From: Streptomyces malachitofuscus
GTDB taxonomy: Bacteria > Actinomycetota > Actinomycetes > Streptomycetales > Streptomycetaceae
Direction: 5' to 3'
Length of the DNA stretch: 64,000 bases
NCBI RefSeq assembly: GCF_014650055.1
Contig: NZ_BMUF01000005.1
Coordinates: 433,330-497,329, forward strand
Both the position numbers and the translations under genes were made by a program. How positions within the stretch are numbered: position 1 is the first letter of the stretch; each line of letters begins with the position of its first letter. The notes under the pieces were generated by a model. It was not told the origin of the DNA. It saw only the letters and a list, made by a program, of their open reading frames with translations, and did not search any database. Shown here piece by piece: positions 9,325 to 17,195 of the stretch.

Positions 9325-9396
9325 TCGCACGGCACAACGGGCCAGGTGGCTCAATCCGGTGCGGTACGGCGGCGGGCGGACCCGTGGACGGCCGGC

Positions 9397-10296
9397 TCAG
9401 TCGTGCGCGACGACGGCGACCGGCGCGGCCGCGTGGTGCATCACCGCGTGCGTGACGGGCCCGATGTGGGCGCCGAGCGGGTTGCGGCGGATCCGGCGGC
9501 CGACGACCACCAGCGAGGACTGCGCGGACGCCTCGACCAGGCGGACGGACGGGCTGCCGCCGAAGGACTCCTCGACGACCTCCACACGGGGAAACTTCTC
9601 ACGCCAGGGGGCGAGCGCCTCCGTCAGCCTCCCGGCCTCCTCCCGGACGACGGCGTCGTACGCCTCCGGCGCGGCCGCGAGACCGTAGGCGTAGTAGGGG
9701 GGCAGGGCCCAGCCGTGGACGGCGCGTACCGCGGTCCTGCGCCGCGCCGCCTCCTCGAAGGCGAAGCCGGTCACCGGATCGTGGGGCCGGTCCGCGTCCA
9801 GACCGAGCAGGACGGGCCGTTGGCGTGTGGCGGCCGACGGGATGCCCGCGGGGTCGGGTTCGTGCTCGTCGGCCGCCTGCGCACCGGCACGGACCAGGAC
9901 GACGGGCCGCTCGGCGTGGGCCACGACGACGAGTCCGACCGAGCCGACCAGGAATCCGCCGATGCCGCCGAGCCCCCGGGAACCGAGCGCCAGCAGCTCG
10001 GCGTCCTTCGCGGCCTCGGTCAGCACCTCGTACGGCATGCCGTCGGTCTGCTCGTGCGTGATCGCGACACCGGGGTGACGCAGTCGCAGTCCCTCGGCGG
10101 TCTCACGCAGCATGCGGTCGCTCCAGCGGGTCCCGTCATCGGGCGGGGACGGGACCGGCACGGGCCCCGGAGCGGGCCGCCGGACGTGGAGCAGCCGCAG
10201 CGGCAGACCGCGCAGCAGCGCCTCCCGGGCCGCCCACTCGGCGGCGGCCCGGCTCTCGGCGGAGCCGTCGAGTCCGACTGTGATGGTGCGGGTCAT
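9397..10296 (-). CDS. Universal stress protein, tandem UspA domains
   Basis: A 299-residue protein with two UspA domains. The first (about residues 1-145) ends with the ATP-binding signature G-x2-G-x9-G-S (GSRGLGGIGGFLVGS) and then HAERPVVLV. The second (about 160-299) has a degenerate version (GRRIRRNPLGAHIGPVTHAV). The ATG at 10296 is chosen because GGAGG precedes it; the frame extends further upstream without a conserved sequence. USPs of this tandem type bind ATP and are commonly induced by hypoxia, NO or starvation. It sits between phosphoketolase and a cyclic-nucleotide-binding protein. Confidence 0.9.
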   Translation of the reverse strand: MTRTITVGLDGSAESRAAAEWAAREALLRGLPLRLLHVRRPAPGPVPVPSPPDDGTRWSDRMLRETAEGLRLRHPGVAITHEQTDGMPYEVLTEAAKDAELLALGSRGLGGIGGFLVGSVGLVVVAHAERPVVLVRAGAQAADEHEPDPAGIPSAATRQRPVLLGLDADRPHDPVTGFAFEEAARRRTAVRAVHGWALPPYYAYGLAAAPEAYDAVVREEAGRLTEALAPWREKFPRVEVVEESFGGSPSVRLVEASAQSSLVVVGRRIRRNPLGAHIGPVTHAVMHHAAAPVAVVAHD

Positions 10297-10360
10297 GGTG
10301 GGCACCTCCGGCCGTTGGACGATCACCTCGAGTCTCGCCCGCACAGCGGATCCGGCCGCA

Positions 10361-10376
10361 GGGGCCACAGGTCCCG
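10361..10376. promoter_or_regulatory. Candidate DevR/OsdR-like box (GGGGCCACAGGTCCCG)
   Basis: An imperfect palindrome resembling the DosR/DevR consensus (GGGACT-N4-GTCCC-like). It lies 65 bases upstream of the universal stress protein start in the divergent spacer. The assignment rests on resemblance and gene context. Confidence 0.35.
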
Positions 10377-10439
10377 GGCCGGCGCCGAAGGGCCCCGGTC
10401 GGGCGCCGACGGGGAGAAGGGGCCGAACGCCATGTGCTT

Positions 10440-10454
10440 GGGGCCGTACGGCCC
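10440..10454. promoter_or_regulatory. GGGGCCGTACGGCCC palindrome upstream of the CNMP gene
   Basis: GGGCCGTACGGCCC is perfectly self-complementary. It lies about 75 bases upstream of the cyclic-nucleotide-binding protein start and 145 bases from the stress protein start. It is a candidate site for the same regulator as the neighbouring GGGGCC elements. Confidence 0.35.
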
Positions 10455-10529
10455 TTGGTGCCGAGCGGCGCGAAGGCGGACGCTGGCGGGACAAGGGCAG
10501 TACCGATCGTCCCGTCCGGGAGGCTCGCC

Positions 10530-10994
10530 ATGTTCGCTCCCCCGTCCCCCAGCATGCCGCGCGCGCTGCCCGCCGAGCACCGGGCGCGGCTGGTGCGGAC
10601 CGCCCGTGAGGTGTCCTTCCCGCAAGGTGCCCGGTTGTTCGAGGAGGGCGGCCACGCGGACCGGTTCTGGGTGATCCGCACCGGCACCGTCGAACTCGAC
10701 ATGCGGGTGCCCGGTCGCCGGGCCGCCGTCATCGAACGCCTCGGGCACAACGAACTCATCGGCTGGTCGTGGCTGTTCTCCCCGCACGTGTGGCACCTGG
10801 GCGCCGAGGCGGCCACTCCGGTGCGGGCGTACGAGTTCGACGCCCCGGCCGTCCTCGCCCTGTGCCAGGAGGACCCCGAGATCGGCCGGGACCTCACCCG
10901 GTGGGTCGGCGACGTGGTGGCCCACCGCCTGCACGCCGCCCGGGTCCGGCTGCTGGACCTCTACGGTCCCTACGGCGCCGGCGGCGCCCTGTGA
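10530..10994 (+). CDS. Cyclic nucleotide-binding (cupin-like) domain protein
   Basis: A 154-residue protein consisting almost entirely of a CRP/cNMP-binding beta-roll (VSFPQGARLFEEGGHADRFW, then GTVELDMR and HNELIGWSWLFSP). A short C-terminal helical tail follows and there is no helix-turn-helix, so it is not a complete CRP-type regulator. The ATG follows GGGAGG with six bases between. It is divergent from the universal stress protein. Whether it binds a cyclic nucleotide is uncertain, because the canonical phosphate-binding Arg/Ser pair is not obvious. A stress-signalling role is inferred from context. Confidence 0.85.
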   Translation: MFAPPSPSMPRALPAEHRARLVRTAREVSFPQGARLFEEGGHADRFWVIRTGTVELDMRVPGRRAAVIERLGHNELIGWSWLFSPHVWHLGAEAATPVRAYEFDAPAVLALCQEDPEIGRDLTRWVGDVVAHRLHAARVRLLDLYGPYGAGGAL

Positions 10995-11031
10995 GGGACG
11001 GCCGCCCCGCCTAGTGAAGGGGTGGTGAAGG

Positions 11032-11484
11032 TCAGCCGTTGGGGCGCAGGGTCCACACGACGGTCATCTCTCCGGTCACCGCGCCGTCCTCGCGGCGGAT
11101 GGCGATCGAGACCGGGAACTCCGGGCGGCGGCCCTCGTCCAGTTCGGCCACGACGTCGGCGGCCGGGCGGCCGAGGGTCGCGGTGGCGGTGACCGGGCCC
11201 ATCGCCAGCTTCTTGTAGGCGATCTCGGCGCGCACGGCCAGCGGTACCGCGCGGGAGAGCTGGTCCCCGAAGGCGGCGAGCACGATCGCGCCGCTCGCGG
11301 ATTCGCCCAGCGTGAACATGGCACCGGCGTGCGGGCCTCCCACGTGGTTGTGGTAGTCGGCCTGGTCGGGCAGGGCCACCACGGCCCGCTCGGGCGTGGT
11401 CTCCAGGAACTGGAGATCGAGGGTACGGGCCATGGGCACCGTGGCGGCGAGCATCTCGCCGACGGACATCTGGTCTGCGCTCAT
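11032..11484 (-). CDS. Hotdog-fold thioesterase-like protein (DUF4442/PaaI type)
   Basis: A 150-residue single hotdog domain. The motif HNHVGGPHAGAMFTLGESAS at about residues 45-64 matches the active-site helix region of PaaI/DUF4442 acyl-CoA thioesterases. The final strands (GEMTVVWTL) close the fold. Such proteins hydrolyse or bind acyl-CoAs in the cytosol; the substrate is unknown. The ATG at 11484 begins MSADQMSVGEM. The gene is convergent with the cyclic-nucleotide-binding gene, with 37 bases between stops. Confidence 0.85.
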   Translation of the reverse strand: MSADQMSVGEMLAATVPMARTLDLQFLETTPERAVVALPDQADYHNHVGGPHAGAMFTLGESASGAIVLAAFGDQLSRAVPLAVRAEIAYKKLAMGPVTATATLGRPAADVVAELDEGRRPEFPVSIAIRREDGAVTGEMTVVWTLRPNG

Positions 11485-11602
11485 GACCGCATGTTACCCA
11501 CGAGTAGCCTGTCACCGCCATGCCGCTCGGCCTCGAGTTGCTACGTCCCCGTCAAAGGGCGGTGACCCAATCGTGTCCCGGGCGCGGCTAGGGTGGCTGC
11601 CC

Positions 11603-12613
11603 ATGTGGCCAGGACAGCAGCCGCCCGGGGGCGAGCAGAACCCGCAGTCGAACAATCCGTACCAGCAGCCGGGGTACCAACAGCCGAATCCGTATCAGCA
11701 GCCCGGCTACCAGCAGCCGAACCCGTATCAGCAGCAGTCGCAGTGGAGCGGTCCGTCCACGGCGGGCATGCCTCAGCCCCCGCAGGGCGGGGGCGGCGGG
11801 AACCGGACCAAGCTGGTGGCCATCGTCGCGGCGACGGCCGTGGTGGTGGCGGCGGGCGTCACCGGCTTCCTGGTGCTCGGCGGTGACAAGGACGACGAGG
11901 CCGACGGCAAGAAGAACGCCAAGCCGAGCGCGACCGCGTCCAAGAGCACCTCCGCGGAGCCGAGCGCCTCCGCCTCGGGCGGCAACCCTCGGGGCGGTGA
12001 CGCGGAGAAGGCGACCATTCCGGGCTGGCAGGTCGTCGTCAACACACGCTTCGGCACCAAGTTCGACGTCCCCGGCGACTGGGAGATCGAGACTCCCGGC
12101 ACCAGTGTGGGCTTCGAGTGGGAGGAGAAGGACGGTGAGATGGGCCGCACCACCGTCACCGCCCCGGCGTATCTGAAGTCCCAGTGGTGCACCAGCGACG
12201 ACAACAAGGACGGCCGCGAGGAGGACACCGCCCTCGCCACCGCCGGAACGCGCGGTGAGAACGGCGCGAAGACCACGCAGGAGGCGGCCGAGACCCGGGT
12301 GCCGTGGTGGATCTACGGCGGGTACACGCAGCCCGACAAGAAGAGCGTCAAGCAGGTGAAGCCGAAGGCCTACACCACCAAGTCGGGCATCAAGGGCCAT
12401 GTCGCCATGTCGCACTCGGAGAACACCCCGCAGAAGGGCAAGTGCGACAGCGAGGGCAAGGCGATCACGTTCGCGTTCAAGAACGGCGCGGGCGACTTCG
12501 TCACCTGGAACCTCTACGGGGCCAAGGGCGTCAAGGACGAGATCCCGGACGAGACCGTGCAGAAGATCCTCAGCACGGTGCGCCTGACCGAGGAACCGCC
12601 GACGGGGACGTAG
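11603..12613 (+). CDS. Membrane-anchored protein with N-terminal Q/P/Y-rich repeats; function unknown
   Basis: A 336-residue protein I cannot assign. The first 65 residues are low-complexity repeats (GYQQPNPYQQP units) that are also visible as DNA repeats. One membrane segment follows at about 70-93 (VAIVAATAVVVAAGVTGFLV), then a charged Ser/Thr/Ala-rich linker and an extracytoplasmic domain from about residue 140 (FDVPGDWEIETPG, later TFAFKNGAGDFVTW). TAGGGT lies eight bases before the ATG without a ribosome site, so the mRNA may be leaderless. The topology (N-in, C-out) is typical of Streptomyces surface proteins. Confidence 0.85.
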   Translation: MWPGQQPPGGEQNPQSNNPYQQPGYQQPNPYQQPGYQQPNPYQQQSQWSGPSTAGMPQPPQGGGGGNRTKLVAIVAATAVVVAAGVTGFLVLGGDKDDEADGKKNAKPSATASKSTSAEPSASASGGNPRGGDAEKATIPGWQVVVNTRFGTKFDVPGDWEIETPGTSVGFEWEEKDGEMGRTTVTAPAYLKSQWCTSDDNKDGREEDTALATAGTRGENGAKTTQEAAETRVPWWIYGGYTQPDKKSVKQVKPKAYTTKSGIKGHVAMSHSENTPQKGKCDSEGKAITFAFKNGAGDFVTWNLYGAKGVKDEIPDETVQKILSTVRLTEEPPTGT

Positions 12614-12637
12614 CAGGCCGGGGGGCCGGCGGCCCAT

Positions 12638-12667
12638 TTGGCAAGTCGGCCCCCGCCCGGCGATAGT
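12638..12667 (+). promoter_or_regulatory. Leaderless promoter of the MFS gene
   Basis: TTGGCA, an 18-base spacer, then GATAGT, six bases before the GTG start at 12674. No ribosome-binding site is present, so transcription probably begins at the start codon. Confidence 0.6.
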
Positions 12668-12673
12668 CACGGG

Positions 12674-13966
12674 GTGCCGACCTCCGTCCTTCGCCGCCGC
12701 CCCGCCTGGGCCGGGCGCAACTACTCCCTGCTCACCGCCGCCGCCGTGGTGACCGGCCTCGGCAGCAACAGCGCGCTGATCGCCGCCGCGTTCGCCGTGC
12801 TGGGCGCCGGCGGCGACGGCGGCGACGTGGGTCTGGTGGCCGCCGCCCGCACCCTTCCGCTGGTGCTGTTCCTGCTGATCGGCGGCGCCGTCGCGGACCG
12901 GCTGCCGCGGCACCGGGTGATGGTCGCGGCCAATGTCCTGAACTGTGTCTCGCAGGCCGCGTTCGCGGCGCTGGTCCTGGCGGGCGAGGCGCAGCTGTGG
13001 CAGATGATGCTCTTCAGCGCGCTCGGCGGCACCGGTCAGGCGTTCTTCAACCCGGCCGCCGAGGGCATGCTGCTGTCCTCGGTCGACGGCGAGCAGGCCG
13101 GACGGGCGTTCGCGGTGTTCCGGATGGCGATGCACGGGGCGACCCTCGGCGGTGCCGCTCTCGGCGGTGCGATGGTCGCGGCGATCGGGCCGGGCTGGGT
13201 GCTGGCGGCGGACGCGGCGGCCTTCGCGGTCGCCGCCGCGCTGCGGGCGTTCCTCGATGTGAAGCACATCCCCGCGCGTGCCCCGGGCGGCGGCATGCTG
13301 TCCGATCTGAAGGAGGGCTGGCGGGAGTTCACCGGCCGGCCCTGGCTGTGGGGCATCGTCGTCCAGTTCTCCGTCGCCAACGCGGTCGTCGGCGCGGCCG
13401 ACGCGGTCTACGGGCCGCTCGTCGCCCGGGACCATCTGGGCGGGGCCGCGCCGTGGGGCGTGGCGCTCGCCTTCTTCGGCGGGGGCACGGTGGTGGGCGC
13501 GCTGCTGATGACCCGATGGCAGCCGCGCCGTCTGCTGCTCGTCGGCACCCTGTGCGTGTTCCCGCTGGCGCTGCCGTCCGCGGCGCTCGCCGTGCCGGTG
13601 CCGGTCGCGCTGCTGTGCACGGTGATGTTCCTGACCGGCTTGTCCGTGGAGGTGTTCGGCGTCTCCTGGATGACCGCGCTGCACCAGGAGATCCCCGAGG
13701 AGAAGCTCTCCCGGGTGGCGGCGTACGACTGGTTCGGCTCCGTGGCGCTGGTGCCGGCGGCGATGGCGCTGGCGGGCCCGGCGGAGACGGCGTTCGGCCG
13801 CACGGAGGCGCTGTGGGGCTGCGCCGCGCTGGTCGTGGTCGTCACGGCGGCGGTCCTGTGCGTCCCGGACGTACGCAACCTGCGCCGCCGGACCCTGCGC
13901 GTCACCGGCACGGCCGTCGCGGCCGGACATCCCGCCGGTACGCGCGAGCCGGCGCCGCAGGACTGA
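12674..13966 (+). CDS. MFS transporter (EntS-like, MFS_3 type)
   Basis: A 430-residue integral membrane protein with about 12 hydrophobic segments in two halves. The cytoplasmic loop signature GGAVADRLPRHRVMV lies between helices 2 and 3, and a conserved segment (WMTALHQEIPEEKLSRVAAYDW) precedes the last helices, as in enterobactin-exporter-like MFS_3 proteins. It probably effluxes a small molecule by proton antiport. The GTG start follows a well-formed leaderless promoter. No neighbouring biosynthetic genes indicate a substrate. Confidence 0.88.
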   Translation: MPTSVLRRRPAWAGRNYSLLTAAAVVTGLGSNSALIAAAFAVLGAGGDGGDVGLVAAARTLPLVLFLLIGGAVADRLPRHRVMVAANVLNCVSQAAFAALVLAGEAQLWQMMLFSALGGTGQAFFNPAAEGMLLSSVDGEQAGRAFAVFRMAMHGATLGGAALGGAMVAAIGPGWVLAADAAAFAVAAALRAFLDVKHIPARAPGGGMLSDLKEGWREFTGRPWLWGIVVQFSVANAVVGAADAVYGPLVARDHLGGAAPWGVALAFFGGGTVVGALLMTRWQPRRLLLVGTLCVFPLALPSAALAVPVPVALLCTVMFLTGLSVEVFGVSWMTALHQEIPEEKLSRVAAYDWFGSVALVPAAMALAGPAETAFGRTEALWGCAALVVVVTAAVLCVPDVRNLRRRTLRVTGTAVAAGHPAGTREPAPQD

Positions 13967-14022
13967 GCCCACGGGCCCTCACCGGACGCCGTACCGCCGG
14001 GCGCCCGGACCCGGTCCGCGCG

Positions 14023-14868
14023 TCAACCGATGCCGAAGGCTCCGGCCGGGGGTTCGGGTGACGGTACGGCGTCCTCGTCCCGCACCGGGCGGGCCCTGCC
14101 GGTGAAGTCCCGCAGCGCGGCGCCGTGTTCCACCCGGGCCGGGAAGGCGTCGGCGGCGGTGGCGCGGGACAGGCGGGCGATGTCCAGCGGGCGGTGGGCG
14201 GCGGCCAGGACCGCGTTGCCGAAACGGCGGCCGCGCAGCACGCCCGGCTCGGCGATCAACGCCAGTTCCGGGAACCGGGTTGCGAGCGTGGCGAGCTGGG
14301 AGCGCAGGAAGGCGAACGGGGCCGCGTCCGGGAGGTTCGCCAGGTACACCCCGTCGGGCCGCAGGACGCGCGCGGCCTCACGGACGTAGGCGACGGAGGT
14401 CAGATGGGCCGGCACCCGTGAGCCGCCGAAGACGTCGGCGACCAGGACGTCCGCGCTGTCGTCGGGTGCCGCCTCCAGCCAGGCACGGGCATCCGCCGCG
14501 TGCAGCGTGACATCGGCGCCGGCAGGAAGCGGCAGATGCTCGGCGACCAGCTCCAGCAGTCGCCGGTCGGACTCCACGACGTGCTGCCGGGAGCCGGGCC
14601 GGGTGACGGCCAGATAGCGGGGCAGGGTCAGCGCGCCGCCGCCGAGGTGCAGGGCGTCCAGCGGGGCGCCCGGTTCGGCGAGCACGTCCAGGACGTGCCC
14701 GAGCCGCCGGGCGTACTCGAACTCCAGGTGCCCCGGGTCGTCCAAATCCACGTACGACTGCGGCGCCCCGTCGACGGTCAGCAGCCAGGCCCGCTCCCGG
14801 TCCACGTCGGGCATCAGCTTGGCGGTGCCGTGATCGACGACGCGGGTCACGGGGATGGGCTCGCTCAC
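14023..14868 (-). CDS. Spermidine synthase-like SAM-dependent enzyme
   Basis: A 281-residue Rossmann-fold protein of the spermidine synthase superfamily. The nucleotide-binding region has LHLGGGALTLPRYLA (about 94-108), the acidic VVESD (117-121), the DARAWL loop and DVLVADVFGG. It lacks the usual SpeE N-terminal domain and the gatekeeper region is divergent, so it may be a methyltransferase-like enzyme and not a true polyamine synthase. The GTG start has GGAG very close upstream. It lies upstream of EF-Tu3 on the opposite side of a hairpin. Confidence 0.8.
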   Translation of the reverse strand: MSEPIPVTRVVDHGTAKLMPDVDRERAWLLTVDGAPQSYVDLDDPGHLEFEYARRLGHVLDVLAEPGAPLDALHLGGGALTLPRYLAVTRPGSRQHVVESDRRLLELVAEHLPLPAGADVTLHAADARAWLEAAPDDSADVLVADVFGGSRVPAHLTSVAYVREAARVLRPDGVYLANLPDAAPFAFLRSQLATLATRFPELALIAEPGVLRGRRFGNAVLAAAHRPLDIARLSRATAADAFPARVEHGAALRDFTGRARPVRDEDAVPSPEPPAGAFGIG

Positions 14869-14893
14869 CGCTCCATTGTGCCGTCGGCCCGGC

Positions 14894-14935
14894 GGACGGC
14901 CGACCGCCCCCTTGGCGGGGAGCGGGCGGCCGTCC
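14894..14935. terminator. Hairpin downstream of EF-Tu3
   Basis: GGACGGCCG(A)CCGCCC pairs with GGGCGGCCGTCC across a short loop, just past the EF-Tu3 stop. A one-base bulge interrupts the stem, and there is no U tract, as is usual in Streptomyces. Confidence 0.5.
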
Positions 14936-14940
14936 GTCGC

Positions 14941-16110
14941 TCAGCCGACCGAGGTCACCGTGCCGGCCCCGACCGTGCGGCCGCCCTCACGGATGGCGAA
15001 TCCGAGCCCGGGCTCCAGCGGCACCTCGCGCCCCAGCTCCACGGTCATCGTGACCGTGTCCCCGGGCCGCGCCACCGCCGCCTCACCGAGGTCGACGTCA
15101 CCGACGACATCCGCGGTGCGGATGTAGAACTGCGGCCGGTACCCGGTCGACACCGGTGTCGTGCGGCCGCCCTCGCGGGCGGACAGCACGTACACCTGCG
15201 CGGTGAAGCGCCGGCTGGGCACCACGCTGCCCGGCGCGGCGACCACGTGCCCGCGCCGCACCGCGTCACGCGGCACCCCGCGCAGCAGCAGCGCCACGTT
15301 GTCCCCGGCCTGCGCCTCCTCCATCGGCTTGCCGAAGGTCTCCAGGCCGGTCACCACGGTCTCCACCTCGGCGCCGAGCACCTGGACCCGGTCGCCGACG
15401 CGGACCGTGCCGCGCTCCACCGCGCCCGTCACCACGGTGCCCCGGCCGGTGATGGTGAGCACGTTCTCCACGGGCAGCAGGAACGGCGCGTCCAGATACC
15501 GCTCCGGCATGGGCACATAGGTGTCCACCGCGTCGAGCAGCGCGTCGATCGACGCCGTCCAGCGCGGGTCGCCCTCCAGCGCCTTCAGTCCGGAGACCCG
15601 TACTACGGGCGCGGACTCACCGCCGTAGCCGTGCGCGGAGAGCAGGTCGCGGACCTCCAGCTCGACCAGGTCGGTCAGCTCCTCGTCGCCCGCGTCGGCC
15701 TTGTTGATCGCCACGACGATGTGGTTCACGCCCACCTGGCGGGCGAGCAGGACGTGCTCGGCGGTCTGGGGCATGATCCCGTCGAGCGCGGAGACGACGA
15801 GGATCGCCCCGTCGAGCTGCGCGGCGCCGGTGACCATGTTCTTGACGTAGTCGGCGTGACCGGGCATGTCGACGTGCGCGTAGTGCCGGGTGTCGGTCTC
15901 GTACTCGACGTGCGCGATGTTGATGGTGATGCCGCGGGCGGCCTCCTCGGGGGCCCGGTCGATGCGGTCGAACGGCACGAAACTGCCGGAGCCGCGCTCG
16001 GCGAGGACCTTGGTGATGGCGGCGGTCAGGGTGGTCTTGCCGTGGTCGACATGGCCCATCGTGCCGATGTTCAGATGCGGTTTGGTGCGGACGTACGCCG
16101 TCTTGGACAT
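14941..16110 (-). CDS. tuf3: Divergent elongation factor Tu paralogue (EF-Tu3 type)
   Basis: A 389-residue translational GTPase, a little shorter than the usual 397. The G motifs are intact: GHVDHGKT (19-26), RGITI switch I Thr, DMPGHADY (81-88, where housekeeping EF-Tu has DCPGHADY) and NKAD (136-139). SGL replaces SAL in G5. Domains 2 and 3 are present ([32 protein letters not shown]). Domain 2 and 3 surfaces differ substantially from housekeeping EF-Tu. Streptomyces tuf3 genes are known to be poorly expressed in growth and linked to the stringent response. GAGG precedes the ATG by seven bases. Confidence 0.92.
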   Translation of the reverse strand: MSKTAYVRTKPHLNIGTMGHVDHGKTTLTAAITKVLAERGSGSFVPFDRIDRAPEEAARGITINIAHVEYETDTRHYAHVDMPGHADYVKNMVTGAAQLDGAILVVSALDGIMPQTAEHVLLARQVGVNHIVVAINKADAGDEELTDLVELEVRDLLSAHGYGGESAPVVRVSGLKALEGDPRWTASIDALLDAVDTYVPMPERYLDAPFLLPVENVLTITGRGTVVTGAVERGTVRVGDRVQVLGAEVETVVTGLETFGKPMEEAQAGDNVALLLRGVPRDAVRRGHVVAAPGSVVPSRRFTAQVYVLSAREGGRTTPVSTGYRPQFYIRTADVVGDVDLGEAAVARPGDTVTMTVELGREVPLEPGLGFAIREGGRTVGAGTVTSVG

Positions 16111-16206
16111 GGCGGTACCTCGAAGCCTCTCGGTGGTGACGCGTGACGTCCCCGGGCGCGGCGGATCGGCGCGCGGCCGGGACGTGGGGACCCCAGGGAC
16201 CTGGCC

Positions 16207-16249
16207 GACCCTCCCCCTGGGGGGTCCGCCGGACGATCCGGGGAGGGTC
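16207..16249. repeat. Ten-base-arm inverted repeat upstream of EF-Tu3
   Basis: GACCCTCCCC (16207-16216) and GGGGAGGGTC (16240-16249) are perfect complements enclosing a second small hairpin (GTCC...GGAC). The element is about 100 bases upstream of the EF-Tu3 start. It could be a terminator for upstream transcripts or part of an EF-Tu3 leader. Confidence 0.5.
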
Positions 16250-16361
16250 AGCTTCGGGCGCCGTCGACAGCGGCGAGGAAAGCGGGAACGGCAGCCTTCG
16301 GGGCATCCGCGACGGCGGATGCTGCGAGGTGGAAGGCGTACCGGAACATGGCGTCGATCAT
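16248..16361 (-). CDS. Possible 37-residue protein upstream of EF-Tu3
   Basis: A short frame beginning [16 protein letters not shown] and ending VDGARS. G/C is preferred at third positions and the composition is amphipathic and alanine-rich. No convincing ribosome site precedes either possible ATG (16361 or 16349). The stop codon lies inside the 16207-16249 hairpin, which could then act as its terminator. I cannot assign a function, and it may not be translated. Confidence 0.25.
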   Translation of the reverse strand: MIDAMFRYAFHLAASAVADAPKAAVPAFLAAVDGARS

Positions 16362-16411
16362 TGCCGACAACCCGCCCCGCGTCGAATGGTTTTCGGAGCC
16401 GGACGGGACGG

Positions 16412-17146
16412 CTACGCGCCGATGTTCTTCAGCGCCTCCCGCACCGACAGCGGCGCGAACCGTCCCTGCTCGCGCGCCAGGAACACCCGCACGGCGTCCG
16501 GGTCGGTCTTGGCGTACTCGCGCAGGCACCAGCCGATGGCCTTGCGGATGAAGAAGTCCTGGTGGCCGGACTGGCGCAGGCAGTAGCCGAAGAGGCGTCC
16601 GGTGTCGGTGCGGTCCTTGTAGCGCAGCTGGTGCAGCAGGGCGGTGCGGGCGAGCCACATGTCGTCGTCGCCGATCCACTCGTCCATGTCGGCGGTGAGC
16701 TCCGGGTCGGCGGCCACCAGTGCCCCGACGACGTGCGCGGCGAGCAGGTCGACGGTGTCCCACCACGGGACGGTGGTGACGAGGTGCCGGGCAACGGGCA
16801 GGAAACCGGAGGAGCAGTGCCGGACGTGGCGGCGTACGTAGTCCACGGCGAAGTACTGGTACTCCCGTTCGGGCAGCTCCCAGCAGCGCAGGGCGACGGC
16901 GGTGCAGTCGGTCTCGTCGGGCCGCGCCAGCCCGGCCACGACGGTGCGGGACAGGGCGCGGCGGACCGGGGTGGTCAGGCCCAGGAACGGGGCGACGTCC
17001 CTCATGTACGCCCGCATGGCCGCGGCCCGCCCGGGGTCGGCTGCCGCTCCGTACGCGGCGGTGAGCCGCTCGATCACCGTGTCGGCGAGCGGGCTGTCGG
17101 GCACCGGCGGGGTCCGGGCGGCCGTGCCGTCTCCTGTGACGCGCAT
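16412..17146 (-). CDS. AlkD-like DNA alkylation repair protein (HEAT-like repeats)
   Basis: A 244-residue all-helical protein of the DNA alkylation repair/AlkD family, DNA glycosylases that release bulky or cationic alkylated bases without base flipping. Helical repeats are seen at [44 protein letters not shown] and [17 protein letters not shown]. The conserved Trp-Trp-Asp and Arg-rich helices match AlkD active-site features. I placed the start at ATG 17146, seven bases after a TAGTGT -10 box; the frame continues to 17173. It is divergent from a TVP38 gene. Confidence 0.85.
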   Translation of the reverse strand: MRVTGDGTAARTPPVPDSPLADTVIERLTAAYGAAADPGRAAAMRAYMRDVAPFLGLTTPVRRALSRTVVAGLARPDETDCTAVALRCWELPEREYQYFAVDYVRRHVRHCSSGFLPVARHLVTTVPWWDTVDLLAAHVVGALVAADPELTADMDEWIGDDDMWLARTALLHQLRYKDRTDTGRLFGYCLRQSGHQDFFIRKAIGWCLREYAKTDPDAVRVFLAREQGRFAPLSVREALKNIGA

Positions 17147-17153
17147 GAGACGA

Positions 17154-17189
17154 ACACTACGGCGATCACACACATTTGTCGGTTAGTGT
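17154..17189. promoter_or_regulatory. Divergent leaderless promoters of the AlkD-like and TVP38 genes
   Basis: On the minus strand, CCGACA (17177-17182), a 17-base spacer and TAGTGT (17154-17159) precede ATG 17146. On the plus strand, TAGTGT (17184-17189) lies six bases before ATG 17196. Neither gene has a ribosome site. Confidence 0.5.
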
Positions 17190-17195
17190 CACCGG

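Noticed and set aside
9210..9396. Coding gene between phosphoketolase and Usp
   Set aside because: No frame with a start, ribosome site and coding bias; the spacer holds only palindromic elements.
11640..11760. Short tandem DNA repeats, possible CRISPR or VNTR
   Set aside because: They encode in-frame Q/P/Y-rich repeats of a surface protein, and there are no unique spacers.
14500..16146. Plus-strand 548-codon frame over EF-Tu3
   Set aside because: Antisense of an unmistakable EF-Tu gene; biased composition (His/Gly/Val/Asp) and no ribosome site.
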